A program made the translations under genes and the position numbers. A stretch of 64,000 nt of DNA, from assembly GCA_036524675.1 (NCBI GenBank), contig DATDBU010000048.1, positions 5,111 to 69,110 on the forward strand, given 5' to 3'. The notes under the pieces were generated by a model that worked only from the letters and a program-made list of their open reading frames with translations, searched no databases and had not been told where the DNA came from. This DNA comes from DATDAW01 sp036524675. Lineage in GTDB: Bacteria > Verrucomicrobiota > Verrucomicrobiia > Chthoniobacterales > DASVRZ01. The stretch's first letter is position 1. Each line of letters starts with the position of its first letter. Positions 1 to 8,669 of this stretch are shown here, piece after piece.

Positions 1-252
1 AACACAGCCGGCCAGAAGAGGTCAAGAATCGATGCACCCGATTCGCTGACGTACGCACGTTGTCGGGAATTGCCTTGCGGAATGCCGAGTCACATACACA
101 TGCAAGGCGCTTCACGGACCTCCGCAACAGGTTGACCCCTGGGACCGTCGTTCAACACCCTGGGAATGGCCGTCGAGCTGAACATCCAGGCTAAGACTGT
201 TTGACCGTGATCCTAGCAGGCAGAATTCATATTTCGCGGTCGCCGAGATGAC
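1..252. other. Left edge, no gene recognised
   Basis: No supported coding region or RNA gene was seen here. The stretch lies downstream of the RES toxin gene, which ends at 253 on the minus strand. Short open stretches exist on both strands but none resembles a known protein. It could hold the end of a gene from the neighbouring sequence, but I cannot show that. Confidence 0.3.
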
Positions 253-954
253 TCATGGCAGGATCCCAACTTCCAATTCTGACAGCACCGCCATCAGTTC
301 GGGGTGTCGCCTCAGCTTCACTGCGGGGCCATACACCAGCCCGTTTCCGTGCTTCTCTTCACGATGCCACAAGACTTGGGGCAAAAGCGCTTCATCAGAT
401 ACCTCGGGGAATAAATGCGGTCGGCGAAAGACAGCGAGGTTACGCCGGGTGTGATCGTGCCGCGAGACATAGGCGATTCCGCCGATGGTCGCGGGATGCG
501 CACCCAATCGGAACGCCCACTCCCGCGCTGCCATGTGGCCGCCGGAAAGAAGTTGCAGGTCTGTGCCAATTTTCGAGAGCGATAACCCTTCGGTCTCGAA
601 CACCATGGTTTCGGGCAGGGCGATCAGGCTCACCCACCGTGCATCCAACTCGCTTTGAGTGATCGATCGGTTGGGGCTGCCGACCGGTCCCCAGTGGTCG
701 TCGAAAATTTCTAGCATGGCACCTGCGAGCGATCCGCCGATGTAGAGGGTTCCCGGACCCAGTTCAGGGTCAAAACGGGTGCGGCCGCGCTGGCTGAAGA
801 AAACCGCCGGAAAAGGCTTTCCAGCTTTCGTATCGGTGGAGTGCAACCGGTAGAAGATACCCGCTACGGGCTTGCACCATTTGGCTAGCGGCAGATTGTC
901 AAATTCCGCGGCTGCTGGCGGAGGCTGAAGCTTACCAGGTATTTTCTTCGGCAT
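253..954 (-). CDS. RES-domain toxin
   Basis: This 233-aa protein matches the RES family, ADP-ribosyltransferase-like toxins whose studied members deplete NAD+. The signature residues are visible: Arg in GIFYRLH near residue 35, Glu in AMLEIFDD near residue 82, and Ser in IAYVSRHD near residue 165. The middle of the protein (RTRFDP then GTLYIGGS) also fits the family. The start lies inside the 3' end of the upstream Xre/MbcA-like gene, a 23-nt overlap, which implies translational coupling with antitoxin first. The family and gene order are well supported. Toxicity and NAD+ degradation are inferred from characterised relatives. Confidence 0.88.
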   Translation of the reverse strand: MPKKIPGKLQPPPAAAEFDNLPLAKWCKPVAGIFYRLHSTDTKAGKPFPAVFFSQRGRTRFDPELGPGTLYIGGSLAGAMLEIFDDHWGPVGSPNRSITQSELDARWVSLIALPETMVFETEGLSLSKIGTDLQLLSGGHMAAREWAFRLGAHPATIGGIAYVSRHDHTRRNLAVFRRPHLFPEVSDEALLPQVLWHREEKHGNGLVYGPAVKLRRHPELMAVLSELEVGILP

Positions 955-1582
955 GAAGCTTCGCGTGGACGAGCACTTTTTCTACCTCGCCCGCGCGCAG
1001 CAAGTCCAGGGGAGTGCGGTTCGCCAGCTGATCTCGCGGACCGAGAAAATAACGCATCACACGCCATTCATCCTGACTGCGGAAGGCTTGCAGCAGCTCC
1101 TGCACTCCTGGAAGTAGCGCTCCCGCAGCATTAAATTGCCACTTGGGGTAATGGAATCGGTTCCTAGCATCTTTCCACCACACGATGCGATGTTCCGCCC
1201 GCCGCTTGTGCAAATTTGCCGGGGTCAGACCGAAACGAGCTTCGAGCTCAGTTCCGATCCACGCGCCGCCTTCCGCCTGCTGCATCAGCGCGACCGCTTT
1301 GCGACCCGTCTCGAAGGGGTCGAATGCTTTTGGGAGCGATTTCGCTGGTGCAGGCACCGCTTTCCCAGTCGGCATTGCTTCCTCATCACCGAACGTTACC
1401 TTTTTTCCGTTGATGAACACACGGAAGGCCAGCTCTTTGGAACCGCTCTTTGATTGAAGTTTCGCAATCTGGGCGGCGATCTTCTGCGTGAGCGCATTCA
1501 GAGCGCCGGAGACTTTCGCTTTGCGGGGCAAACGGTTGCCTTTGGCAACTTGATGCGCCTTCTTGCGAGAAACATCTGGCAT
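932..1582 (-). CDS. Xre/MbcA/ParS-type antitoxin of the RES toxin
   Basis: A 216-aa protein whose last ~50 residues (LANRTPLDLLRAGEVEKVL and the following helix) match the toxin-binding DUF2384 (MbcA/ParS/Xre) C-terminus of antitoxins paired with RES toxins. The N-terminal ~75 residues are Lys-rich and low in complexity, so the protein is longer than the usual ~130-150 aa. The central part (EARFGLTPANLHKRR) looks like a helix-turn-helix. It overlaps the downstream toxin gene by 23 nt. Four 9-nt direct repeats lie 10-45 nt upstream of the ATG and could be its operator. Pairing with the RES protein is strongly suggested by context. Confidence 0.83.
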   Translation of the reverse strand: MPDVSRKKAHQVAKGNRLPRKAKVSGALNALTQKIAAQIAKLQSKSGSKELAFRVFINGKKVTFGDEEAMPTGKAVPAPAKSLPKAFDPFETGRKAVALMQQAEGGAWIGTELEARFGLTPANLHKRRAEHRIVWWKDARNRFHYPKWQFNAAGALLPGVQELLQAFRSQDEWRVMRYFLGPRDQLANRTPLDLLRAGEVEKVLVHAKLHAEENTW

Positions 1583-1591
1583 GGTTCGAGC

Positions 1592-1627
1592 CTAATCAAC
1601 ACAATCAACACAATCAACTGGATCAAC
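1592..1627 (-). promoter_or_regulatory. Four 9-nt direct repeats upstream of the antitoxin gene
   Basis: ATCAAC recurs exactly every 9 nt (1595, 1604, 1613, 1622), read as GTTGAT on the coding strand, ending about 10 nt before the antitoxin ATG at 1582. Toxin-antitoxin operons are usually autorepressed through repeated or palindromic sites, so an iterated operator is a reasonable reading. A simple slippage repeat is the alternative. Confidence 0.4.
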
Positions 1628-1743
1628 CCTTTTTCGTGCTGTTCCATCATTTTCCTACTTCCAAGGCTCGATCTGTCTGGGTTCCTCTGGGGCGATCTTC
1701 AGGCAACAGCACCAGCTCGTGTCTCACAACCAAAGCGGACTTA

Positions 1744-2154
1744 TCACCAAACCATCATCCGCGGACCCCATGCCCCGCGCCAGCGCCATGCCATATCGTC
1801 GTTCATCTGCGCCGCCTGATAATAGTTCTCCGAGATATTCTTCTGAACGGCGAGCTGCTGATATTTTTGGTACTCGGCTTCGCCGCCTACCCAGGCAACG
1901 CCTTTCTTTTCATCCTTGTAGGCGTAAAAGATTTTGCCGTCGATGGTGCCCCGCTGGACTTTGTACGCCGGCGTCGCCGCATAGAGCGCCTGCTGTTGGG
2001 GCGTCTGGGGTGTGCGTATGCGGAAACCTGCGGCGGCAAGCAGCGACTCCTGGTTCGATGCATCGAGGCTCGCGCAACCCGCGACGAACAGAGTCAGCAC
2101 GCACAGCGAAGTCAGCAAAGGAAAGAGGATAGTTTTAAAGAAACTCGTTTTCAT
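1744..2154 (-). CDS. Small lipoprotein of unknown function
   Basis: A 136-aa protein with a classic lipoprotein signal: basic start MKTSFFK, a hydrophobic segment, and lipobox VAGC with the acylated Cys at residue 27. The mature part is short and hydrophilic. It has a Tyr-rich stretch (KVQRGTIDGKIFYAYKDEKK) reminiscent of small periplasmic proteins that recognise metals or cell-wall parts, but I do not recognise a family. It stands alone, with no operon partner within 150 nt. Envelope location is well supported; function is unknown. Confidence 0.7.
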   Translation of the reverse strand: MKTSFFKTILFPLLTSLCVLTLFVAGCASLDASNQESLLAAAGFRIRTPQTPQQQALYAATPAYKVQRGTIDGKIFYAYKDEKKGVAWVGGEAEYQKYQQLAVQKNISENYYQAAQMNDDMAWRWRGAWGPRMMVW

Positions 2155-2325
2155 AATTCACGTTGAGAAAGGGAGGGTTTGTCGTTAGCCATTCCGACAC
2201 TGGCTGAAAGCAGGAAAGCGCCTCAATGACATGGATATCTCTATGGTGATCCGACGGGGAAAACCAGCGCATTGATCTGAGCTCGCTACGTTTGCGTGGG
2301 GCGGGACGCCGGGTTAGCATGGGAC

Positions 2326-2607
2326 ATGCGGACGCAGCCGAATTCCACGCTGATCGAAGGAATAGTCACCGACATCCGGGCGGATGACGGAGGCATCGGC
2401 TACGAAGTGAGCCTTTCGACGAAGGCGAATGTGTCGCGGGAAAAGCAGCGGGATTTCATCCGCCCAGCGCCGGGCAGGGAGATCAAGCTTTTTTGTTTAG
2501 AAGCGCCTGGGGAAGTTCGCGTTGGCGATCTGGTGCGCGCCCAAGCAGAACTCCTGGGCGGACCGAAGGGACAGCGGGTAGTACTGCAGGAAATCGAAAA
2601 GTTGTAA
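2326..2607 (+). CDS. Small conserved-looking hypothetical protein
   Basis: A protein of about 93 aa if translation starts at the ATG at 2326; an upstream in-frame GTG at 2296 would add 10 residues. The sequence alternates short hydrophobic and polar stretches (TLIEGIVTDIRADDGGIGY, GREIKLFCLEAPGEVRVGD, QRVVLQEIEKL), consistent with a small beta-barrel of OB-fold type. I do not recognise the family. It is a monocistronic plus-strand gene between minus-strand genes. The coding call rests on the lack of a competing frame and the protein-like pattern. Confidence 0.55.
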   Translation: MRTQPNSTLIEGIVTDIRADDGGIGYEVSLSTKANVSREKQRDFIRPAPGREIKLFCLEAPGEVRVGDLVRAQAELLGGPKGQRVVLQEIEKL

Positions 2608-2666
2608 GCAATTCTGTTTCGTAGCTGCGCGCGGAACATGGAAGGTGGAACAAGCCTTCTACTCTT

Positions 2667-4091
2667 CTACGGAGACGTTCTGGTTATTTTGGCTTTGAGC
2701 GTGGCCAGTTCCGGGTTCTGGCCCAGTGCGATGCTGCTCAGCCGAATGCCACTGGGCGAGCCGTCGTTGGCACGTGTCGAGGGTGTCGTGGAGTCATCGA
2801 TCGCCGTTACCTTTTTCGATCCCGGAAAGGGATCGCCTTTGTCGCCTTTCCTGCCGAACTCAAGATCTCGTTTTCCGTCGGCCTGCACGAGGCCCACCTT
2901 GTAGGCCAGCGGATTGGTGTTACCCGATTGGCGTTCGTCAACGTGCCAGACAAGCAGACCGCCTCCCGGGAGTTCGCTGTCTCGCCCGCTCTTCGGGCGG
3001 TGTTCGAGCAGGAAATACTCCGGCGAGGAAGTTGCGGCGTTTTTCGCGAGCCGATGGCAATGGGTTTTGCTCTCGGCGATGGCAGCTAGTTTTAGCGATT
3101 TTCCAGCAATGGATTTGGAAACGTTTCTGGGCTTTATCCAGCCGAGCTGGGCGAGGCACCAACAGGACATGCGCGTAGGTTTGTCTCCCTCCCCACCCCA
3201 CGACCCACCGCCCATAAGGCACCACTCGCCGGCGCCCGACGATCGGTATGAGGTATCGTAAAGATCGGGCAAGCCAAGCACATGGCCAAATTCATGGGCA
3301 AAGACTCCGACGCGTCCATCCTCCGGCTCCGTGGAGTAGGCGTAGACTCTCACGCCTTGATTCATAAAAGGCTGAGGAAGCACCCATTTGTGGGACCAAA
3401 TCTTGTCTGGACGAAGAGTCGGGTCGGGCTCGGCTTCCGCTCCGCCACCGGCGTGGATGAGAAAAATACCGTCTACGTAACCGTCGCCGTCAGTATCGAA
3501 ACGCTGAAGGCTGTCGGTTTTACAGAATTCCGTAAGTGCGTCGACGAGGAGGCCGGGAGTGTTATCAGGGAAATTGCTTCCCATGCCGCTTTCACCAGCG
3601 GTGTAATCGCTGTAGGCCCTCGGAACGCGGACGTATCCGATGGCTTCTCCTGTAACCGTGAGCGCACTGTAGGAAAGGTCCTTATAGATCGACGTCATCG
3701 AACCCGGATTGGTGGCATCGAAAAGCATCGCCTGAAAATCCGTCGCCGGGCGTGTTCCCGGATTGTCCGCGAAATCCACGAGGAGCGCGAGCGCGTGCAG
3801 TGTCCGCGAGGCGGGAGCAGGCGCACGCGATGCAGCGCGGACAGTTGCCTGCCGTTCGAGCGGAACCGGAGCGGGCACGTCCGGAGGATAAAAGACGCCG
3901 TCGTTGAGGCCGATCGTATTGATGCGTTCGGTGCCGATGAGACCCATGGTTCGTCCGAGACGGATGTCGGCCGGGGATAGCGCGCCGGCATTTCTAATTT
4001 GCTGTTGAATGCTGGCTATGACGTTCGGATTGGCCAGACAAGCCGTTGGCCCGAAGTCATAATGGTGAAAAGCATGAGGATTCACGGCCAT
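2667..4091 (-). CDS. M6-family (immune inhibitor A-like) metalloprotease
   Basis: A 474-aa protein carrying the zincin motif HEFGH at residues 266-270, continuing VLGLPDLYD, the pattern of M6 metalloendopeptidases. His266 and His270 would bind zinc and Glu267 would act as base. The Met-turn is probably LMGGGSW shortly after. A Ca-loop-like DTDGDGYVDG (199-208) precedes it, as often seen in this family. The C-terminal ~100 residues (GGGLLVWHVDE onward) are typical of M6 proteins. Unlike most relatives no signal peptide is visible: the N-terminus starts MAVNPHAFHHYDFGP. It may be cytoplasmic, exported without a classical signal, or have lost its leader. Substrate unknown. Confidence 0.85.
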   Translation of the reverse strand: MAVNPHAFHHYDFGPTACLANPNVIASIQQQIRNAGALSPADIRLGRTMGLIGTERINTIGLNDGVFYPPDVPAPVPLERQATVRAASRAPAPASRTLHALALLVDFADNPGTRPATDFQAMLFDATNPGSMTSIYKDLSYSALTVTGEAIGYVRVPRAYSDYTAGESGMGSNFPDNTPGLLVDALTEFCKTDSLQRFDTDGDGYVDGIFLIHAGGGAEAEPDPTLRPDKIWSHKWVLPQPFMNQGVRVYAYSTEPEDGRVGVFAHEFGHVLGLPDLYDTSYRSSGAGEWCLMGGGSWGGEGDKPTRMSCWCLAQLGWIKPRNVSKSIAGKSLKLAAIAESKTHCHRLAKNAATSSPEYFLLEHRPKSGRDSELPGGGLLVWHVDERQSGNTNPLAYKVGLVQADGKRDLEFGRKGDKGDPFPGSKKVTAIDDSTTPSTRANDGSPSGIRLSSIALGQNPELATLKAKITRTSP

Positions 4092-4141
4092 TCAAATTCA
4101 AAACGTTATCTCCCGATGATCCACGCAAGTGGGCCATAAAC

Positions 4142-5233
4142 CTACACCCGCGGCTGGTGCAAAGCTGGTGGCGTCGGCCTTGTTAACCCGAGGAGTTTTC
4201 TTGCCAACACAGCCACTTCCTCCGCAGAGGAAACCAACCCTGCCCCCTGCCCGAAGTCATCATGAGAGGGCAAATCTTGAACCTTCGCAAATAGACAGGG
4301 ATTCGGCTTTGCAAATATGTCTTCGGGATACCCCATTCGAGGCACAAACACCGGCAAATTCCGTTCCGCCATCGCCAAAAAGCCGGTGCTCTTTTCCCAA
4401 ACCGCATACGGATGCCCGCTTATTCCCGCATCCGCTCCCCATAACCAATGGTCGATCGACTCACTGGTCACTTGCCCCGGGTATTGGATGTCGATTTGCC
4501 ACCATTGAGCCTGGATGAAGTCCCTGATGGTGCCGACGGCTGCATCTTGTTTGAGTCCGAGAATCACCCAGACCGCTCTGCGTTGACGATTCTTCGCTTC
4601 TGCCACAAGATCCTTCACGGCCGTCTGCCAATCCCAGTAATCGAGGATTAGATTGCCCAGGCTGACAACGACAAACGCGCTGGAACGGTCCGCGACCTGC
4701 GAACTCACATATTCCCGCCCTGCCTCCTGCGAGCCCACCGGAATCGTGCCGGTGTTTGGAAGCAGCTCGCAGGCATACCCCTCCTCAGTGATCATATGCT
4801 GGTAGCGTTTATTCGTCGTCGCAATGGTTGTAGGCTCGAGACTGCCGACCAGTCTCCGGAACCGCCATTTTTGAATCATCTGATGTTCACGCTCGTGCAA
4901 AGTGATCGAATAGCCTGCAATTGACTCTCGCCAGGGCTCGTGGACCCACCAGACAGTGGGAATACGGGTACGCCCAAACTTCGCGACACATTTTCGCTCC
5001 CATCGAAGGACCCTATGATCCAGCCAACAAAAGACGGCTCCATCTATATTCTCGAAGCCTATGTGCCCAAAGAAATCGTCGATTTCAGGGAATACCCGTA
5101 TCCTGCTGGATTCGGGTGCGGAAGAATGATGGCACAAGACCCCGGCCCCCGGGTCTGCCTCCAAAATCCGGTCAAGAACGTCAGAAACCCCACATCCGCC
5201 CGGATTGTAATCAAAAAAAACGTAGAAGATCAT
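4142..5233 (-). CDS. Glycosyltransferase-like (GT4-type) protein
   Basis: From the ATG at 5233 (MIFYVFFDYNPGGCGVSD) the protein has 363 aa. The reading frame extends upstream to 5395, but that part has no protein-like character, so the later start is preferred. The N-terminal strand followed by a Gly-rich turn, IPTVWWVHEPW near residue 120, a central FVVVSLGNL strand, and the C-terminal GADAGISGHPYAVWEKS with LPVFVPRMGYPE fit the two-Rossmann (GT-B) layout of family-4 glycosyltransferases. No carbohydrate operon surrounds it, so donor and acceptor cannot be guessed. The family call is moderate. Confidence 0.6.
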   Translation of the reverse strand: MIFYVFFDYNPGGCGVSDVLDRILEADPGAGVLCHHSSAPESSRIRVFPEIDDFFGHIGFENIDGAVFCWLDHRVLRWERKCVAKFGRTRIPTVWWVHEPWRESIAGYSITLHEREHQMIQKWRFRRLVGSLEPTTIATTNKRYQHMITEEGYACELLPNTGTIPVGSQEAGREYVSSQVADRSSAFVVVSLGNLILDYWDWQTAVKDLVAEAKNRQRRAVWVILGLKQDAAVGTIRDFIQAQWWQIDIQYPGQVTSESIDHWLWGADAGISGHPYAVWEKSTGFLAMAERNLPVFVPRMGYPEDIFAKPNPCLFAKVQDLPSHDDFGQGAGLVSSAEEVAVLARKLLGLTRPTPPALHQPRV

Positions 5234-5525
5234 AGTGCAGCAAAAGCGGTTAAACGGGTCTTTCTTAATAACCGACGCTGGCAACGCGGACCAGCTCCAA
5301 ATTCGGCAATCGCCGTTCGCGCGCCAAGAAACTCTGGCGATTCTCTTGCGTTCGACGTGCGGCTTCACACCTGCGAATGCCGTTCGCCTGGCCAATCCGT
5401 TCCGCCTGTGGAAGCAACGGGCGATTCGGTCCCGGACAGCCTCTATTTCATTTCATCTCCGAGGTGATGCTACCCGGGAGCGAAGTTCTGGCGCTACAGA
5501 AAACGGATGCGGTCCGCCAACGATG

Positions 5526-6617
5526 TTAGTTCTTGTCCTCGCGTAGTGAGATTCCCTCCGTAGAGATCCATGCCGAAGACACCCGCACCGGCCACCATTC
5601 GTATTCGTTCGTTACAACGCTGTCGCCGGTGACTTCAACGCGTGTTTCAGCTAGGAGGCAGGCAATGATGTTGTCGCCCTGCACGGTAGGCGACTTGCGC
5701 AAGTTCAAGCCATCCACGCCTGCGTAGGTCACAACAGCGGGATGCCCCGAAAGCAGAGTGGTGGTCGTCAAGGGACGCAGCATCTGAAATTCGGGCTCAT
5801 TGAAATTCCGAGCCGCAAGCCATCCTGGATCAATCGATATACGTTTCCAACCGCCTTTCGAACTTTCAAGATAAACCCTGGATCCCCGACGCAAGGCGCC
5901 CATCTTTTCGGAACCACGATCCGCTGCTTTGAAGAGCGGAATCGGCGCGTCATCCTGCGTTTGCAAAACTACCTCCCGCACGTTCGGCAAAGAGCGTGTG
6001 CCAGTGAAGAAGAAATAAACTGCCACCATTCCGATGAAAGCCGCCAGACTAGCGCCCGTCAGAAACAGCCAGGGGCGTCTTCGGGCAGGCGGAATTGGCG
6101 GGTTCGACTGACGCGGAATGTTTTGGACGGGGACCTGCGTCGCAGCAGGGATCTGCGCCAGCAAACGCTTGAGGTGATCTACGAGCAAATGAAGTTGGGA
6201 GCGCAAATCGCGCCCGGAATGTAGTTCGGCGGCGTTGCGAAAAGCCAATTTTCGGATTGAGGAAGGCAGCAGCTTGTCCGAAGGCATGGCAGCGCCGTCG
6301 GTGAGAATCGGAATTACCGGTATGCCACGTTCGAGCGCAGCTTCCAGTTCAATTCGCACGAAATCATCCGATGCATCGATGCGCCGCGTTCCGTCGGATG
6401 ATTTGCTCGCCAGCCAGTCAGCTCCGATCAACGCCAACAGGATCTGACACTCGGCAACGGCGGCGCCGATATGGTCGCGGAAATCTACGCCGAGCGGGAT
6501 GTTATCTACATCCATAAATACCGAGTTCTCGCCGAACTGCGCTTTCAACGCATCGGCCAGAATGGTCGCCACATATCCGGTCTCGCTGCGCCGGTAAGAA
6601 ATGAAAATCTGCGCCAT
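5526..6617 (-). CDS. TIR-domain membrane protein with SH3-like C-terminus
   Basis: A 363-aa protein starting at 6617, with a GGGAGG ribosome-binding site 8 nt upstream. Residues 1-~145 are a TIR domain (AQIFISYRRSETG, VFMDVDNIPLG, ILLALIGADWL, FVRIELEAALERGIPVIPIL). The Glu in RIELEAAL sits where the NADase Glu of catalytic TIRs lies. A Pro-rich linker and one membrane segment near residues 180-205 (WLFLTGASLAAFIGMVAVYF) follow. The rest looks like two bacterial SH3-type repeats (GSRVYLESSKGGWKRIS; VDGLNLRKSPTV). The TIR would be cytoplasmic and the SH3 part outside, an arrangement suited to envelope sensing. No STING, caspase or Thoeris partner is adjacent. A defence role is only a possibility. 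Confidence 0.82.
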   Translation of the reverse strand: MAQIFISYRRSETGYVATILADALKAQFGENSVFMDVDNIPLGVDFRDHIGAAVAECQILLALIGADWLASKSSDGTRRIDASDDFVRIELEAALERGIPVIPILTDGAAMPSDKLLPSSIRKLAFRNAAELHSGRDLRSQLHLLVDHLKRLLAQIPAATQVPVQNIPRQSNPPIPPARRRPWLFLTGASLAAFIGMVAVYFFFTGTRSLPNVREVVLQTQDDAPIPLFKAADRGSEKMGALRRGSRVYLESSKGGWKRISIDPGWLAARNFNEPEFQMLRPLTTTTLLSGHPAVVTYAGVDGLNLRKSPTVQGDNIIACLLAETRVEVTGDSVVTNEYEWWPVRVSSAWISTEGISLREDKN

Positions 6618-6798
6618 AAGAGCGGCCTCCCACCCAAATTGTATCCGCAGAGTTTTCGGTTCAAAGCTGAAATGCGTTACACGCGCTTCTTGGCAGCTCA
6701 ATCGCTCCCGTAGTTCAACTCCAACAAGGGGACCGCATTAGGCGGTGCTTCCGCGCGTGTGAGCATGCCGTTCACGAGTTCGCCGCCATCAACATCCG

Positions 6799-7581
6799 CT
6801 ACCACACGGCTTCGACGATGGCTCCCTCCTTCACGAAATAACGTTGGGCGAAACTGCCGCCATTGATCGCAAGTTCCAGCAATCCACTCGAACTGGCGAC
6901 GGCGAGTACCTCATTCGGATTCGCCGCGGCGTAATAGGCGCGAAGACACACATCGATTCCTGCGCAGCGCAGCCGCACCGCGCCTTTGGCGGCGGCTTCC
7001 AACGGAAGAGCCTCGGCTGGCACATTCGTGATAGCGTTGCCAAAGCGGTCCACATACACGACTTCACCAGTGATTCGCTGTCCGTCATGCACGATCGCCG
7101 GCCACGAAATCCGCAGGAAATCGCTGATCGATTCGCCGACAGCCGAGAACGCTGCACCACCCGCCAGCCGTGCTGCAACCGGAGCGAACACATCCCGGCC
7201 GTGAAATGTGCGGCTCACCGGTTGAAGAAACCAGTCGTCATTGGAAATTTCGCGCACATCCTCAAGCTGCGCATCGCGGACCGCCCACGAGAGCACACCA
7301 TTATCGGGGCCGAGAAAGAATGCGTCGTTCGTGCGCAGCGCAATTGCGCGGCGGTGACTGCCAACCCCGGGGTCCACGACAGCTACGTGAATGGTTCCCT
7401 CCGGAAAATAGGGCACCGCCGCAGCCAACGCGAAAGCCCCGCCCCGCACGTCGCCAGGCGCCACTTCGTGGGTAATGTCGATCACGTTGGCCTCCGGCAC
7501 CAGCCGTGCAATGACACCCTTCATCGTCCCAACAAACCAATCGCGACTTCCAAAATCCGTCGTGAGCGTGATCACCCGCAT
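6799..7581 (-). CDS. SAM hydroxide adenosyltransferase (DUF62 family)
   Basis: A 260-aa protein of the SAM hydroxide adenosyltransferase/halogenase fold family, which hydrolyses S-adenosylmethionine to adenosine and methionine. Visible motifs are TLTTDFGSRD at the start, VDPGVGSHRR (Asp and Arg of the catalytic triad), GPDNGVLSW, TFHGRDVFAPVAA (His) and VYVDRFGNAITN. The Asp-Arg-His set indicates the hydroxide (water) enzyme, not a chlorinase or fluorinase. The ATG at 7581 is preferred over a GTG two codons upstream. Monocistronic. The family is secure; the physiological role of these enzymes is not settled. Confidence 0.9.
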   Translation of the reverse strand: MRVITLTTDFGSRDWFVGTMKGVIARLVPEANVIDITHEVAPGDVRGGAFALAAAVPYFPEGTIHVAVVDPGVGSHRRAIALRTNDAFFLGPDNGVLSWAVRDAQLEDVREISNDDWFLQPVSRTFHGRDVFAPVAARLAGGAAFSAVGESISDFLRISWPAIVHDGQRITGEVVYVDRFGNAITNVPAEALPLEAAAKGAVRLRCAGIDVCLRAYYAAANPNEVLAVASSSGLLELAINGGSFAQRYFVKEGAIVEAVW

Positions 7582-7587
7582 ACACAC

Positions 7588-7958
7588 ATTCGAGACACGA
7601 CATTGTCACTATGGCAAGCTCACACGGCGTAAAAGCCTCCATAAATCGTCCTAACAACACAAATTCAATTTCCCTCCGCCTGTTCCTAAGCACTAAAGTT
7701 GGGAAACGTCCGCTTTATCGTCAGTTGGGAATGGACATTCGTGATTTCGCGCCCGCTTCGCTTCGGAGTGCGGCTGCGAATGGAGCGTCCGGCAAAGCGC
7801 AAAATCCCACACGCTAACGTGTCGACTCCTCCTTTGTAAACTGCGACAGCCTGTGTGCCGCCTTGAGCTTGACTTTTGAAGTATCCCGGGCAGCTTTTCC
7901 TAACTATCGAGGGCGACTTCCTTAAGCGCACCGCCTGAATCGGACGCTCATCCAAGCG
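7588..7958. other. Intergenic stretch, possible dispersed-repeat remnant
   Basis: The 371 bp between the minus-strand SAM hydrolase and plus-strand exoD contain no supported gene. An open frame on the minus strand (7686-7982) reads like a fragment (GGTQAVAVYKGGVDTL) of short peptides I associate with degenerate repeated elements in soil-bacterial genomes. It overlaps the exoD start and is not called as a gene. Promoters for both flanking genes must lie here, but no clear -35/-10 pair was found. Confidence 0.3.
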
Positions 7959-8627
7959 GTGAATACGGAACATCCAGTGCAATCATTGAAAAGCGGGAAT
8001 AGTCATTCAGCGGCGGAGCTTCCACCGCCGCTGTCTTCGGATTTGGCGGCACTCCGCCTAAGCTCCGCAGGGCACGCGATGACGGTGGATGAATTGCAGA
8101 CTTCACTGAAAGGGCGTGGCGTCGCGATGCTTCTTCTTCTGCTTGCGCTGCCGTTTTGCTTCATTCCGGTTCCTGGCTTATCAACCCCATTTGGCGTTGC
8201 AGTCTTACTGATAGGTGTCCGGATTGCCTTTCGACAGAAGCCGTGGCTGCCTAAGTTTATCCGACAAAGGAGCATCTCCGCGCCCCGCCTTGTTAAGGTG
8301 CTCGCCGGCGGCATTCGGTTCGCCAAACTAATGGAAAAGGTTGTTAAGCCTCGGATGCATTTCCTGCATAGCTGGCCGGGAGCCATGAATCTAATTGGTC
8401 TAGGCATTGCCGCTGGGGGCCTGCTGCTTTTGCTACCGCTGCCGATTCCTTTCAGTAACCTCGTGCCTGCTTGGGCCGTTGTGCTCTTAACCGCAGGAAT
8501 GATGGAGAGGGACGGTCTAATGGTGCTGCTCGGTCACGCGATGACACTCGTCTCATGGGCCGCCATCTTCTTTGCCTGGCTTTTTGGCGCGGAAGGCATC
8601 CAAAAGCTCTTCAAGATGTTGTTTTGA
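7959..8627 (+). CDS. exoD: ExoD-family membrane protein
   Basis: A 222-aa protein matching the ExoD family, named for a rhizobial exopolysaccharide and alkali-tolerance locus. After a soluble N-terminus (VDELQTSLKGRG near residue 45) come hydrophobic segments: AMLLLLLALPFCFIPVPGLS, FGVAVLLIGVRIAF, GLGIAAGGLLLLLPLPIPF, VPAWAVVLLTAGMM and a final LVSWAAIFFAWLFG. The paired proline-rich hairpins (PFCFIPVPGLSTPFG and LPLPIPFSN) are typical of ExoD. The protein is an inner-membrane component of unknown biochemical activity. It is monocistronic and convergent with the SLC13 permease, only 42 nt away. Confidence 0.83.
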   Translation: MNTEHPVQSLKSGNSHSAAELPPPLSSDLAALRLSSAGHAMTVDELQTSLKGRGVAMLLLLLALPFCFIPVPGLSTPFGVAVLLIGVRIAFRQKPWLPKFIRQRSISAPRLVKVLAGGIRFAKLMEKVVKPRMHFLHSWPGAMNLIGLGIAAGGLLLLLPLPIPFSNLVPAWAVVLLTAGMMERDGLMVLLGHAMTLVSWAAIFFAWLFGAEGIQKLFKMLF

Positions 8628-8669
8628 TCGCGACCGTCGGGTAACTGCCAAGTTTCCCAAGTGTTGCCG

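Noticed and set aside
7686..7982. 98-aa minus-strand frame as a gene
   Set aside because: Overlaps exoD start and looks like a repeat fragment; reported as intergenic instead.
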